DNA of 47,983 nt from Anaerozeibacter quisquiliarum (GCA_051162045.1 JBISDI010000029.1), one strand, 5' to 3'. Numbered from the stretch's first letter, positions 6,750 to 16,220 are shown. The notes: generated by a model from the letters alone, not told the origin. Made by a program: numbers and translations.

Positions 6750-7796
6750 TCAGTCGTGGATCACGCGGTCGCTCGCGCGTATGGCCTCGACCACCGGCCG
6801 GCCCTCTTCGCTGGTGAAGAAGGCGTAGGTGGGGAGGGGCACGAGCGGGCGGATTGCCTCGACCGGGCCGTCGTGGATCAGCTGGCGCACGCGCGAGGCG
6901 CTGATGGCCACGCCGTTTGCCTTGACGCGCGGCACGATGATCGGCTCCACGCCGAACGCGGGCAGCAGCTCGAGCATCGCGTCGTTGTAGATCCGGGTGA
7001 TGCCGGAGAAGGGCTCCTCGCCCGCGTAGCGGCGCGCGATCGACAGCGCGCGGGCGATGTGCCCAAATACGCGGATGTCCAGCTCCGCCTGGGTGCGGGT
7101 GACCGTCTCGTCGTCCTTGAGGAAGTAGGAGGGGAAGGTGGCGCTCGACACGATGTAGCTGCCCGAGGGGTGGCACAGGACGTTGGGCAGGTGAGCCGAG
7201 CCCTCGCGCACCAGTTTGAAGCGCACGGGACCCGGCACCAGCGACATCTCCTCGGACACCACGAACACGTGCACCACGTCGTTTTCGCGCGAGGCCTTCT
7301 CCAGCAGGTGCAGGTGCCCCAGCGTGAACGGATTGGCGTTCATCACCACCGCGGCGGCCCGGCCGGATAACGGCGCGTTGCGCCCCAGCGCCGCGAGATA
7401 CGCCTCGAACGCGCGCGGGCGGTCGGTCATGAAGACCAATTTACCGGGCACGCGCTCGATTTCATAAAACCCGAGATCGGCGAAGAAGCGCGCGGTCTCG
7501 GGCTTTGTGTACAGGAATAACTCGCCGTAGCCGCGCTCCACCTGCCGCTCGATCAGGGAGGTCAGCACCTGCGCAAGCAACCCCTCGCCCCGGTGCTCGC
7601 CGTCGACCGCCAGGCAGCGCAGCGTGTTTCCGAAGGTCGAACCGGTCGCCACGAGGCGCATGCCGTCGTCGAACAGCCCGACGGTGTAGTCCAGGTTGCG
7701 GTCGCGGCGGATGCCTTCGCGTTGAAGCAGCGCGGTAAGCGCACGCTGCGCGCGCGTATCGCTTGGCCGGATGACGGACAGATGGTAGTCGCTCAT
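6750..7796 (-). CDS. citC: [Citrate (pro-3S)-lyase] ligase
   Basis: 348 residues, the usual size for CitC. The N-terminal part is a GNAT-like domain (LRCLAVDGEHRGEGLLAQVL). The C-terminal part is a nucleotidyltransferase fold with NANPFTLGHLHLLEKA (the HxGH-type ATP site) and ISASRVRQLI. The known reaction acetylates the citrate lyase acyl-carrier prosthetic group using ATP and acetate. No citD, citE, citF, citG or citX is present in the window, so it is an orphan here. The start codon lies only 6 nt after a perfect TATAAT and has no ribosome binding site, so the transcript is probably leaderless. No other in-frame start lies near. Confidence 0.88.
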   Translation of the reverse strand: MSDYHLSVIRPSDTRAQRALTALLQREGIRRDRNLDYTVGLFDDGMRLVATGSTFGNTLRCLAVDGEHRGEGLLAQVLTSLIERQVERGYGELFLYTKPETARFFADLGFYEIERVPGKLVFMTDRPRAFEAYLAALGRNAPLSGRAAAVVMNANPFTLGHLHLLEKASRENDVVHVFVVSEEMSLVPGPVRFKLVREGSAHLPNVLCHPSGSYIVSSATFPSYFLKDDETVTRTQAELDIRVFGHIARALSIARRYAGEEPFSGITRIYNDAMLELLPAFGVEPIIVPRVKANGVAISASRVRQLIHDGPVEAIRPLVPLPTYAFFTSEEGRPVVEAIRASDRVIHD

Positions 7797-7802
7797 GGGA
7801 TT

Positions 7803-7831
7803 ATTATAGCACGGACGAGCCGGGGATACAA
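7803..7831 (-). promoter_or_regulatory. Promoter giving a leaderless citC transcript
   Basis: On the reverse strand TTGTAT (7826-7831) and TATAAT (7803-7808) are exactly 17 bp apart. The citC ATG begins at 7796, so transcription would start at or next to the A of the start codon. Confidence 0.65.
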
Positions 7832-7920
7832 ACGGCTTTTGCGCGCGGACGCCTTAACGGGTGAGTACGGACATGGCATTCCGGCCGCGCATTATACGGC
7901 GACCGTTGTGAAAACGGGGG

Positions 7921-9177
7921 TTATTTTTTCGCCGGCTGTGGCTGCTGCGCGAGCTGCTTGCGGTATTCCTTGGGCGTGAGGCCGGTGGCCTTTTTGAACA
8001 CCTGGCTGAAATAGGTGGGGCTGTTCAAGCCCACCATCGCGGATACCTGGTAGAGCGGCAGCCGCCGATCGGCGATCAGCTGCCGGGCGAGCTGGATGCG
8101 CAGGTCGAGGATGTAGTCGGTGAACGACTTGCCCACTTCCTTTTTGAACAGCTCGCTGAAGTACCAGGCGTTCAAGAACACCTCGGCCGACACCTCCTTA
8201 AGCGATATGCTGTCGCTGAAGTGAGCCTGAATGTAACGAAGCGCCTTCTTGATGGGTGGGGAGTGGGTCATGCCCTGGCGGCTCGCGTGAGAAGAAAAGC
8301 TGTGACCGCTCTTGGCGGCGCTGTTGCGGGCGGTGGCCGCTTCGGCGCAGGCGGCGGACAGCTCGGACAGGGTGGAGCGCTCGCCGGACAGCCCGATGAC
8401 CAGCTGCGCGCCCAACAGCCGAAGCGCCTCGCGCACGCACGCGCCGGCGGCACGCGACACCCGCTCGGCCGCCTCGGGGCCGGACTGGCGGGTGAACGCC
8501 ACCGCGATCAGGCTGCCTATGCCGGGCGGCGCGAACGCCAGCTGCGCCGTTCCGGAGAACGCGTTCAGAAATACGCCGCGCACCGATTGACCGAGCGAAA
8601 AAGCATCGCGCTCGGCGCCCAGGTCGCCGCCGGCCTCGAACAGCGTATCGCACACGTAATAGGCGCGGGCATCCTTCATCAGGGCGCGCTCGGTTGCCTG
8701 CACGGCCTCGGGCGCGGCCGGGGCCGACAGCGCCGAACGGATGAACGCGGACAGGTGTTCGTCCGCGCTGCAGGGCGGGGCGATCGACCGGGCCGCGGCC
8801 AGCAGTCGGCCGCGCCTGTCGGCGGCGCGCCTGAGGCAGCCCAGGATGTCGGTGTGCCGGGTGGGCTTGACCAGGTATTCGAATACGCCGAGCGACAGGG
8901 CCTTCTGGGCGAATGTGAAATCGGAATAACCGGTCAGCAGGATCACCACGATGCGCTCGTCGAGCGCGCGAATCCGTTCGGCCAGGTCGAGCCCCGACAT
9001 GCCGGGCATGCGGATGTCGGTGATGACGATGTCCGGCTTCGCGCGTTCAACCGCCCGCAGCGCCTCCTCGCCGCAGCTGCACAGGCCTGCGATCGGGAAT
9101 TCGTCCGCGTGCTCGGCCAGGATGCTCTGCAGGCCCGCCAGCACGATCGGCTCGTCGTCCACCAGCAAAAGCTTCAT
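7921..9177 (-). CDS. YesN-like response regulator, AraC-type output
   Basis: 418 residues. The receiver domain (1-120) has the acidic pair DDE, phospho-acceptor Asp54 in VITDIRMPG, and Lys in YLVKPT. A middle region (about 130-300) without an obvious fold is typical of this class. The C-terminal AraC HTH pair (about 310-410) includes YIQAHFSDSISLKEVSAEV, YFSELFKKEVGKSFTDYI and YFSQVFKKATGLTPKEYRK. The start overlaps the kinase stop (ATGA), so the two are translated together. By analogy with YesMN pairs it should activate the upstream carbohydrate operon, of which it is the last gene. Confidence 0.9.
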   Translation of the reverse strand: MKLLLVDDEPIVLAGLQSILAEHADEFPIAGLCSCGEEALRAVERAKPDIVITDIRMPGMSGLDLAERIRALDERIVVILLTGYSDFTFAQKALSLGVFEYLVKPTRHTDILGCLRRAADRRGRLLAAARSIAPPCSADEHLSAFIRSALSAPAAPEAVQATERALMKDARAYYVCDTLFEAGGDLGAERDAFSLGQSVRGVFLNAFSGTAQLAFAPPGIGSLIAVAFTRQSGPEAAERVSRAAGACVREALRLLGAQLVIGLSGERSTLSELSAACAEAATARNSAAKSGHSFSSHASRQGMTHSPPIKKALRYIQAHFSDSISLKEVSAEVFLNAWYFSELFKKEVGKSFTDYILDLRIQLARQLIADRRLPLYQVSAMVGLNSPTYFSQVFKKATGLTPKEYRKQLAQQPQPAKK

Positions 9178-10976
9178 ACGATGTCCTCCTGATTTTCGGA
9201 CAGCCGGATGATCGGCAGCGTCAGCCGGACCGAGGTGCCCTGTCCGTTGCGGCTGGTCACTTCGACCCCGTATTCCTCGCCCAGCAGGATTCGGATGCGC
9301 TTGTCCACCGCGTGGAGGCCCAACCCGGTATGACCCTCCGCCACGTCCTGCGCCCGCATGACGTCGCGCAGCCGCTCAGGATCGATGCCCGAGCCGTCGT
9401 CGATGACCCAAAGGCGCAGCAGATCCCCTTCCAACTCGGCCTCGACGGTCACGTTGAGCACGGTTTTTTCCGGGGTGATGCCGTGCACGATCGCGTTCTC
9501 GATCAGCGGCTGCAGGATCATCTTGGGCACGCCGAGCGTGCGCGGCTGCGCGTCGCCCGGCAAGGTGAAGCACAGCTTGTCGCCAAAACGCATCCGCTGG
9601 ATCATCAGGTAGTGACGCGCCATTGTCAGCTCCCGCGCCAGGCTGACCGGGCCCGAATCGCGCCCGATTGAATAGCGCAGGATTTCGCACAGCGACACCA
9701 TGATGTCGGCGATGTCGCCCTGTCCGCGCATCAGCATCAACCAGTACACCGAATCCAGCGTGTTGTACAGGAAATGGGGACTGACCTGCGCCTGCAGCGC
9801 CTTGAGCTCCGACTCGCGCGACACCAGCTCTCCCTCGTAATACTGCGTGATCAGCGAACGCATGTCGTCGGTCATGCGGTTGAACGCTTGCGCCAGGCGA
9901 CCGATCTCGTCGCCGGTCTGCACCCGCGCGCGCGCGCCCAGGTCGCCTTCCTGAATGCGCTGCATCGTCTCCACCAACTCCGACAGCGGCTTGGTGAGCG
10001 CGCGGGCGATCAGCACCGAGGCCAGCGTGGCCACCGCAATGCCGATCGCGCCGATCAGCAGGTTGAGCAGCCTGAGGTCGTCAAACGCCGAGGTCACTTC
10101 GCCCAGCTTCAGGCGGGTGGTCGCGCCCCAGCCGGTCCTGTCCGAGACGCTGTACACCACCAGCTGATCGCCCTCGATGAAGAAGCCCTGGCGCAGGCCG
10201 GACGCGAGCGCCTCGAGCAGCGCGGGCTCCACCGATCGGCCGATTTCGGCGTCGTCCTCGGCGGACACCACCTGCCCGTCGGCGCTGAAGATCTGGATGC
10301 GCCCGGCACGGCCGATGCGCACCGGCTCGATGATCTCCTTGAGTACGCGCTCGTTGACGTTGATGAACACGTAACCCAGCGACTGGCCGGTGCGGTAGTC
10401 GATGTACTTGCGCGTGGCTGAGAACACGTAGCTGCGCTCCCGGCCCAGCTTGTCGGTGTATTCCCGGCGCGCCGACATCAGCACGAGCTCGCCGCGCGAG
10501 GCCGTCAGGCGCGCCTTCTCCGCAGCGCTCAACAGCGACTCAAAGTTTTCAAAATCGCTCGCGAAGTTGTAGTTGATGGTGGCCGCCGGCGTATAGAGCT
10601 GGATCGAGTGGATGCCGTCGTAGGCCAGCGTGATCTTCGACAGCTCCGACGTGATGGTCAGGGTGCTTGGGTAGGGCAGCGGCTCCCCCGGCTTAAGGCG
10701 GGTGGCGACGGCCAGCGCATCCCGGATTTCTGCGTTGGCCACGATGTTTTTGGAGAGCATGTTGATCTGGTCGATCGAGGCGTCCACCTGGCCGCCGGTC
10801 TGGCGCACGGTCTCCAGCACGTAGTTGTTGGCCATCGTGCGCACGACGCGATCGGTCAGCAGCGAATAGATGACCAGCTGCAGCGCAAACAGCAGCACGA
10901 ACACCAGCGAAAAAGCCAGCGTGATCTTGCCGCGTATGCCGAAGCGCTCGAGCGCCCGCCGCCGGATCGCCTGCAT
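9174..10976 (-). CDS. YesM-like sensor histidine kinase
   Basis: 600 residues. TM1 is near 16-40, followed by a Cache-like extracytoplasmic sensor (about 40-300), TM2 (LLNLLIGAIGIAVATLASVL), a HAMP linker (TKPLSELVETMQRIQEGDLG), the His_kinase domain with phospho-acceptor His near residue 400 (QVSPHFLYNTLDS), and an HATPase domain (LQPLIENAIVHGI, VIDDGSGI, GLGLHAVDKRI). An in-frame extension reaching 11852 runs antisense-like through the binding-protein gene and is not credible. The ATG at 10976 has AAGGTGA just upstream. It lies 5 bp after the second binding-protein gene, so a sensory partnership with that protein is plausible. Confidence 0.92.
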   Translation of the reverse strand: MQAIRRRALERFGIRGKITLAFSLVFVLLFALQLVIYSLLTDRVVRTMANNYVLETVRQTGGQVDASIDQINMLSKNIVANAEIRDALAVATRLKPGEPLPYPSTLTITSELSKITLAYDGIHSIQLYTPAATINYNFASDFENFESLLSAAEKARLTASRGELVLMSARREYTDKLGRERSYVFSATRKYIDYRTGQSLGYVFINVNERVLKEIIEPVRIGRAGRIQIFSADGQVVSAEDDAEIGRSVEPALLEALASGLRQGFFIEGDQLVVYSVSDRTGWGATTRLKLGEVTSAFDDLRLLNLLIGAIGIAVATLASVLIARALTKPLSELVETMQRIQEGDLGARARVQTGDEIGRLAQAFNRMTDDMRSLITQYYEGELVSRESELKALQAQVSPHFLYNTLDSVYWLMLMRGQGDIADIMVSLCEILRYSIGRDSGPVSLARELTMARHYLMIQRMRFGDKLCFTLPGDAQPRTLGVPKMILQPLIENAIVHGITPEKTVLNVTVEAELEGDLLRLWVIDDGSGIDPERLRDVMRAQDVAEGHTGLGLHAVDKRIRILLGEEYGVEVTSRNGQGTSVRLTLPIIRLSENQEDIV

Positions 10977-10981
10977 GACAC

Positions 10982-12283
10982 TCACCTTAACCTGCCCGGC
11001 GCGCCCAGCGCCGCGTCGATGCGTGCGGTGGCGGCCCGAACCGCCTGCTCGGGATCGGCGCCGAACGCCGCACTGTTGAAACAGTCCACCAGCGCTTCGG
11101 AAATCTCGGGGTAGAACGGTGAAACCGGACGGGGGCGCGCGACAAAGAGCAGCTGGGCCGACAGGATGTCGTAGGGCGGCTCGGTGCGGTAGGCATCGCC
11201 CGCGTCCAGGATCGACTTGCGGGCGGGCAGGTTGCCGGTGCGGTCGCACCACAGCCGCATGGCTTCGGCGCCGGTCAACGCCTCGATCACCCGCCAGGCG
11301 GCGGCTTTGTCGCGGCAGTCGCGCGTGATGGCGATGTTCCAGCTGCCCGAGGCGCTGGCCCTGCTCGCCCCGCGCGGCAGCGGCATCGCGCCCCAGCCGC
11401 CCTCGTAAAACGCCGGATGGCTCTCCTTCCATGCGCCGAGCAGCCACGGGCCGGTGATCCACATGGCGATCTTGCCCTCGGTGAAGCCGTTCGGGATTTC
11501 TTCGCGCGGGGCCACCCGGTACTTGCCGAATAGGTCGGCGTAGAAGCGCACCGCTTCGATGCTCTCGGGCGCGTCGAAGTAGCCGCTGGCGGCCGAGCCG
11601 TCGGGGTCGAGTACCTCGGCGCCAAACCACCAGGTGTAGAGCATCTGGGTGAACGCCATGCCCTCGTTCTTGTTGTCGGGCGTGAACATGCTGGGCAGGA
11701 GCCCGTATTGCACGATCCGGCCCGTGGCGTCGGTTTTGGTCAGCCGCTTGGCCGCGTCCAGCAGCTGTTCGAGCGTCCACGCATCCTCGAGCGAGGTCGC
11801 GGGCGTTATGCCCTCGGCCGCGAGCAGCGCCTTGTTGTAAAACAGCAGGCAATCGGCCTGATTGAGCGGCGCGGCCCAGATGTGGCCGTCGTACCGGAGC
11901 GCCTCGCGGCTCGAATCCACGAGGTCGGCAAAATCGGCCGCGTCCCAGTAGCCGTCGAGCGGCTCGAGCGCGCCGGTCACCGCATAGCTGGCGATGTTGG
12001 GGGTGTCGATGAGCACCAGGTCGGGCGCTTCGCCCGAGAACAGCTTCATGCGCACCTTTTGCTCGTATTGGTTCTGCGGCACCTCCACGATCGACAGCTC
12101 ATAGGGCAGGCCCGACCGCTCGTACACCTCGAGCAAGGTCTGCTTGGGGTGGTCGGGGAAGGACAGCAGCTCCAGTTTGATTGGCGCGTCCGCAGCCCGC
12201 GCGGGCGTAGCCCACGCGGGTGCGATCGACAGCAGCAACATGAGCGCGGCCAGCGCCGGCGCGACGGATTTTCGCACATTCAT
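10982..12283 (-). CDS. Second extracellular solute-binding protein, next to the kinase
   Basis: 433 residues, family 1 (MalE/UgpB-like) sugar-binding protein. The signal peptide ends near ARAADAP; there is no cysteine and hence no lipobox. The body has DLVLIDTPNIASYAVTGALEPL, YDGHIWAAPLNQADCLLFYNK and MWITGPWLLGAWK. It is clearly paralogous to the binding protein at 16360-17622; by eye about half of the aligned residues are identical. It sits after the glycoside hydrolase gene and directly before the histidine kinase, away from the permeases. That suggests a sensing rather than a transport role. The ribosome binding site is weak. Confidence 0.88.
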   Translation of the reverse strand: MNVRKSVAPALAALMLLLSIAPAWATPARAADAPIKLELLSFPDHPKQTLLEVYERSGLPYELSIVEVPQNQYEQKVRMKLFSGEAPDLVLIDTPNIASYAVTGALEPLDGYWDAADFADLVDSSREALRYDGHIWAAPLNQADCLLFYNKALLAAEGITPATSLEDAWTLEQLLDAAKRLTKTDATGRIVQYGLLPSMFTPDNKNEGMAFTQMLYTWWFGAEVLDPDGSAASGYFDAPESIEAVRFYADLFGKYRVAPREEIPNGFTEGKIAMWITGPWLLGAWKESHPAFYEGGWGAMPLPRGASRASASGSWNIAITRDCRDKAAAWRVIEALTGAEAMRLWCDRTGNLPARKSILDAGDAYRTEPPYDILSAQLLFVARPRPVSPFYPEISEALVDCFNSAAFGADPEQAVRAATARIDAALGAPGRLR

Positions 12284-12303
12284 AGGACGATCGACCTGCC
12301 TAA

Positions 12304-14403
12304 CTACCTAAGTTCTATGCTCTCCCACTCATACAGCCGATCAAGCGTCAGCACGGTTTCGTCCCCCTCAATCCGGACATCGAGCTCGGCGTCCAGCGCG
12401 AACGCGTGCGCCTTCTCAAACCGTCCGGCCACGCGAATCTCGAGGTCGGCGATCGGGTTGACGCGGTCGACAAATTCAAACGTGCGCGCGTAACGGCCCT
12501 CGAAGGGGTCCATCGTGCCGCAGCACACGCCCATACCGGGCGTGAAGTTGACCAGGTGCAAAACCGTCCTGTCCGGCATCTCGGCTAGGGCGAATTCCAC
12601 GTTCGACGCGCACGACAGCGCAAGCGGCGAGCGCACGCCGGCCGTTTCCATCAGGCGGCGCAAGATGGTCATCAGGTCCACCTGGTGGTAGCGCGCGAAC
12701 TGGGCGAATATGTCCTGCGCGAACCAGCACACGCGGCCCCGGCCGAGCGTCGTTTCGGTGAGCGCCGCCTCCTCGGTCGGCTCGTAGGGCGCGGGCAGGT
12801 TGTTGTGGAAGAAGCGCTTGCCGCGCGTCTCGCAGATGGGCAGCACGACGCGGGCCAGCACCCGCGCGCCTTCGGCCCATGCGCGCACATACCGCCCGCG
12901 CACCAGCTGTGCGCGGCGGGGGAGGAGCGCGCGCAGCGACTCGTCCTCGGCCGAGAGATAGCTGATCGTGACGCCCGAGAGCGCGTCCATGCGCAGGCCG
13001 AGCTCGGATGGGATCGCGCCGTCCCGCACCATGCGGTCGTCCTCCACCCGGTACATGCCGGTCGGGCCCGCCGCGACGACCAGCCCGCCGCGCTCGGCAA
13101 ACCGGCGAATCACGGCCCAGTGTTCCGGCGCGATCACGGCCACGGAAGGCAACAGCAGCAGCCGGTATCCGTCGAGCGATTCGCTCGATAGTCGCTCGTC
13201 GAACACCAAGTCGGCCGGGCATTGCAGCTCGCGCAGCAGCCGGTATGCGCCGGCAAACGATTTTGCGAAATCCTCCGCACCGTGGAAGTAATGATCCTTG
13301 GAGGTCTGCGAGTGCCAGATGGCGGCAAATTTGACCGGCCGTCCGTCCAACAGGTGCTCGCGCCGCTTGATTTCCGCAAAGGCCGCGCCGATCGCGCGAT
13401 AGGCGTCCGCGTCGAGGTGTCCGTCCGCGAACGGCTCGTCGTCCACCGTCGTCGTGCCGCCGTTGCTGGCCACGGTGTAGGCCTCGAGTGCCAGCTGGGC
13501 ATCGGGCTTGGCGGTGTAGTCCCACGTGCCGAGGAACCGCCCGATCAGCGCCTCGAAGGGTCGGCCCTCCCCGGCCGCGCCGCGCAGGAATTTGCTGAAG
13601 AAGCTGGGCGCGCCGAGGCCCGTCCAGTCGGTGTAGGCCTCGCCGGTCACGAAGTCGGCCTGCGTAAGTGCGCCGATCGCGCGCGAACCCATGGAGGCGT
13701 TGGAGTAGGGATAGCCCCAGTAGTTGTTGGCCAGATTCGCGTCCGGCAGGATGGATCGAATCGCGGCGTAGGCCTCGCGGTAGAACGCCTCGATGTAGTC
13801 ATAGCGGAACCGGGTAAAGCGGTTTTGCGCGCGCTCGTCCGACGCGATGCGCGCCCCGTCAAGCGGCTCGCCCTCCCGGGCCTCGTACAGCGCGCGGCAG
13901 TGCGGGCAGAAGCAGCGGTCCTTTCCGATGATCGACATGTCGATCCAGAAGCCGTCGGGCTTAAGCATCCGGCTGATCTCGCGCAGGTGATCGATCACCA
14001 CCTGGCGATAGGGCGAGTTGAGGCACAGCGTCGACCAACGAAATTCCTCCAGGTTATCCCGCTCGCCGTTCGGGCCCTCGACCAGCCATTCGGGGTGCAA
14101 CGCGCTGATGCGCTCGTCCCAGGACACCGAGTAATAGGCGATGACCTCGATCCCGGCCGCCCGCAGCCGACGGCACACCTCGGGGAAGAGGTTGAGGCTG
14201 CCCAGGCCCCGGTGCTTGTGGCCGATCTCGGTGTCGTAATAAAAATTGCCAAACTGGCACTTCGCGTACAGGATCACGCTGTCGACGTTTGAGCGAATCA
14301 TGGTATCGGCGATCTCGTCCGGGTCAAACGCGGTCGCGGTCTGGCGTTCGGGCCAGTCGGGGAAGTGCATGTCCAGAAACACGCGGCGCTTTGCATTCTT
14401 CAT
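12304..14403 (-). CDS. Putative glycoside hydrolase (GHL6-like barrel plus trimerisation domain)
   Basis: 699 residues. No signal peptide, so it should act in the cytosol on imported sugars. The N-terminal half resembles the (beta/alpha)8 hypothetical glycosyl hydrolase 6 group: FLDMHFPDWPERQ, SVILYAKCQFGNFYY, IEVIAYYSVSWDERI, DGFWIDMSIIGKDRCFCPHC. The second half resembles the beta-galactosidase trimerisation (amidotransferase-like) domain (LLLPSVAVIAPEHWAVIRRF, RGGLVVAAGPTGMY), followed by a small beta domain. This layout recalls GH42-like enzymes and some alpha-L-fucosidases (GH151), but I cannot assign activity. The pair CFCPHC may bind metal. The start at 14403 has AAAGGAG upstream; a longer upstream frame overlaps the permease gene. 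It lies between permease and second binding protein. Confidence 0.72.
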   Translation of the reverse strand: MKNAKRRVFLDMHFPDWPERQTATAFDPDEIADTMIRSNVDSVILYAKCQFGNFYYDTEIGHKHRGLGSLNLFPEVCRRLRAAGIEVIAYYSVSWDERISALHPEWLVEGPNGERDNLEEFRWSTLCLNSPYRQVVIDHLREISRMLKPDGFWIDMSIIGKDRCFCPHCRALYEAREGEPLDGARIASDERAQNRFTRFRYDYIEAFYREAYAAIRSILPDANLANNYWGYPYSNASMGSRAIGALTQADFVTGEAYTDWTGLGAPSFFSKFLRGAAGEGRPFEALIGRFLGTWDYTAKPDAQLALEAYTVASNGGTTTVDDEPFADGHLDADAYRAIGAAFAEIKRREHLLDGRPVKFAAIWHSQTSKDHYFHGAEDFAKSFAGAYRLLRELQCPADLVFDERLSSESLDGYRLLLLPSVAVIAPEHWAVIRRFAERGGLVVAAGPTGMYRVEDDRMVRDGAIPSELGLRMDALSGVTISYLSAEDESLRALLPRRAQLVRGRYVRAWAEGARVLARVVLPICETRGKRFFHNNLPAPYEPTEEAALTETTLGRGRVCWFAQDIFAQFARYHQVDLMTILRRLMETAGVRSPLALSCASNVEFALAEMPDRTVLHLVNFTPGMGVCCGTMDPFEGRYARTFEFVDRVNPIADLEIRVAGRFEKAHAFALDAELDVRIEGDETVLTLDRLYEWESIELR

Positions 14404-14431
14404 AATGGAGAACTCCTTTGCGTGAAGCGCG

Positions 14432-15307
14432 TCAGCCCTTGATGCCGGTGCTGGCGACGCTCTCCACGATGTATTTTTGGAAGCAGAAATACACAATCAT
14501 CATCGGGACGATCGATAGCGCCACGCCCGCAAACAGGATGCCGTAGTCGTTGGCGTATAGCCCGATCGCCAGGCGCGTGAGCGCCACCTGCAAAAGCATG
14601 CGCGATTCCACGTCGATGAAGGTGACCGGCACAATGAAGCTGTCCCACTGCTGCAGGAACGCCAACAGCCCCAGCGTAATCAGCGGCGTCTTGGCCAGCG
14701 GCAGATAGATTTTGAAGAAGATCGAGCCGTGACCGCAGCCGTCGAGCAGCGCCGCCTCGTCGAGCGTTCGCGGGGTGTTCAGGTAGAACTGGCGCATGTA
14801 GAAAATGCCGAACGGGGTGGCGATAAAGGGCAGAATCAGCGACCAGAACGTGTTTTTCAGCCCGGTTTGAGCGATGGTCAGGTACAGCGGGATGATCAGT
14901 ATCTCGATGGGCAGCACCAGCAGCGAAACAATCAGCACGAACAGGAAACCCTTGGCGAAGAAGCGGATGCGCGCGAAGGCGTAGGCCGCGAGCGAATTGA
15001 CCACGAGGCTTGAGAACGTGACCGTTATCGCCACGAACACCGTGTTCAGGATGACGCGCACCATGTTGAGCTCGGAGAAGATGTTGACGAAGTTCTCAAA
15101 GGTGAACCGCGCGGGCGCAAAGGTGTGAAGCGACAGAAGGGTGTACTGCCCGATCTCGGCGTTGGGGCGCAGCGCGTTGCCCAGCACCCAGATGAGCGGG
15201 ATGGCGACCACCACCGCAAAGGCGAGCAGCACGGCGTAGAACAGGCAACGCCCCCCAAGCGTCCTCAGCCGTTCTCGGGACAGGGAGCGGCGTTTCGAAA
15301 GCTGCAT
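14432..15307 (-). CDS. Carbohydrate ABC permease, MalG type
   Basis: 291 residues with about six membrane helices, beginning with FYAVLLAFAVVVAIPLIWVL. The EAA loop that docks the ATPase is seen as DEAALLDGCGHGSIFFKIYL. The CUT1-type partner permease ends 1 bp upstream, and an AGGAGG site spans that junction. The start at 15307 is chosen for this site. It imports a sugar or glycoside together with the binding protein at 16360-17622. No ATPase gene is present in the operon. Confidence 0.92.
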   Translation of the reverse strand: MQLSKRRSLSRERLRTLGGRCLFYAVLLAFAVVVAIPLIWVLGNALRPNAEIGQYTLLSLHTFAPARFTFENFVNIFSELNMVRVILNTVFVAITVTFSSLVVNSLAAYAFARIRFFAKGFLFVLIVSLLVLPIEILIIPLYLTIAQTGLKNTFWSLILPFIATPFGIFYMRQFYLNTPRTLDEAALLDGCGHGSIFFKIYLPLAKTPLITLGLLAFLQQWDSFIVPVTFIDVESRMLLQVALTRLAIGLYANDYGILFAGVALSIVPMMIVYFCFQKYIVESVASTGIKG

Positions 15308-15308
15308 C

Positions 15309-16220
15309 CTAGGCGTCCTCCTTCCGTTCGCCGAGCCGGAACTGTGCAAGCGTGACCAACACGATGATCATGAACAGCACCGTGGACATCGCCGCGGCGT
15401 AGCCCACCCGTTCGAGGCGGAACGCGGAGCGCCAGATGTAGTGCACGACGACGTCGGTCGCGCCGCGCGGATTGCCGGAGGTCATCACAAAGGTGGGGAT
15501 GAACAGCTTGATCGCGTCCATCGTGGTGATCACCACCACGAACAGCGTGACCTTCTTGAGATGGGGGATCGTGATGAACAAAAACTCCTTGACCGGGCCC
15601 GCGCCGTCGATCCGCGCGGCCTCGCGCAGCTCGCCGGGGATCTCCTGCAGTCCGCTCAGAAAGATGACCATGAAGTAGCCCCACGACTTCCACACGCAGG
15701 TGAACACGATCGAGGGCAATGCCTGGCGCACGTTCGACAGGTATTGCAGCCGCGGGATACCCAGCGCGCCCAGCATGGTGTTGGCGAGGCCGAACGATGG
15801 GCTGTACATCTGCTTGAACATCACGCACACGGCGACGAACGAGATGATGGCCGGGATGAAGAACACCGTGCGGAAGGCATTGACGGCCCTGAACGGCTGG
15901 TTGACGAACACCGCCATCGTAAGCGCCAGCGCGGTCTGGATGGGCACGATCAGCAAGACCATGTGCAGCGTGACCTTGAGCGCGTTGATGAAGTCGCGGT
16001 CGCCCAGCATGTTCTTGTAGTTGGCGAGGCCGATGAAATCACCCTTGCCGGCAATCAGCGCATAGTTGGTAAAGCTGAGCGAAAACAGCCGGATCGCCGG
16101 CACCAGCAGAAAATAGCACAAAACGCAAAGTGCGGGCAGCATGAACAGGTAGCCGATTGCGTTTTCGCGCACGCGATTCTGGCCGGCGTAGTCGCGCCCA
16201 CGCGAGGCCGCGAAATTCAT
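15309..16220 (-). CDS. Carbohydrate ABC permease, MalF type
   Basis: 303 residues with about six membrane helices (IGYLFMLPALCVLCYFLLVPAI near the N-terminus). The EAA motif is REAARIDGAGPVKEFLFITI. Start at 16220 (MNFAASRGRDYAG) has GAAGGTGG upstream. It lies second in the operon, 139 bp after the binding-protein gene. It pairs with the MalG-type permease to form the channel of a CUT1 sugar importer. Confidence 0.92.
   Translation of the reverse strand: MNFAASRGRDYAGQNRVRENAIGYLFMLPALCVLCYFLLVPAIRLFSLSFTNYALIAGKGDFIGLANYKNMLGDRDFINALKVTLHMVLLIVPIQTALALTMAVFVNQPFRAVNAFRTVFFIPAIISFVAVCVMFKQMYSPSFGLANTMLGALGIPRLQYLSNVRQALPSIVFTCVWKSWGYFMVIFLSGLQEIPGELREAARIDGAGPVKEFLFITIPHLKKVTLFVVVITTMDAIKLFIPTFVMTSGNPRGATDVVVHYIWRSAFRLERVGYAAAMSTVLFMIIVLVTLAQFRLGERKEDA

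Noticed and set aside
10977..11852. Long N-terminal extension of the sensor kinase
   Set aside because: It would run through the second binding-protein gene in another frame; the ATG at 10976 has a ribosome binding site and leads straight into the first membrane helix.
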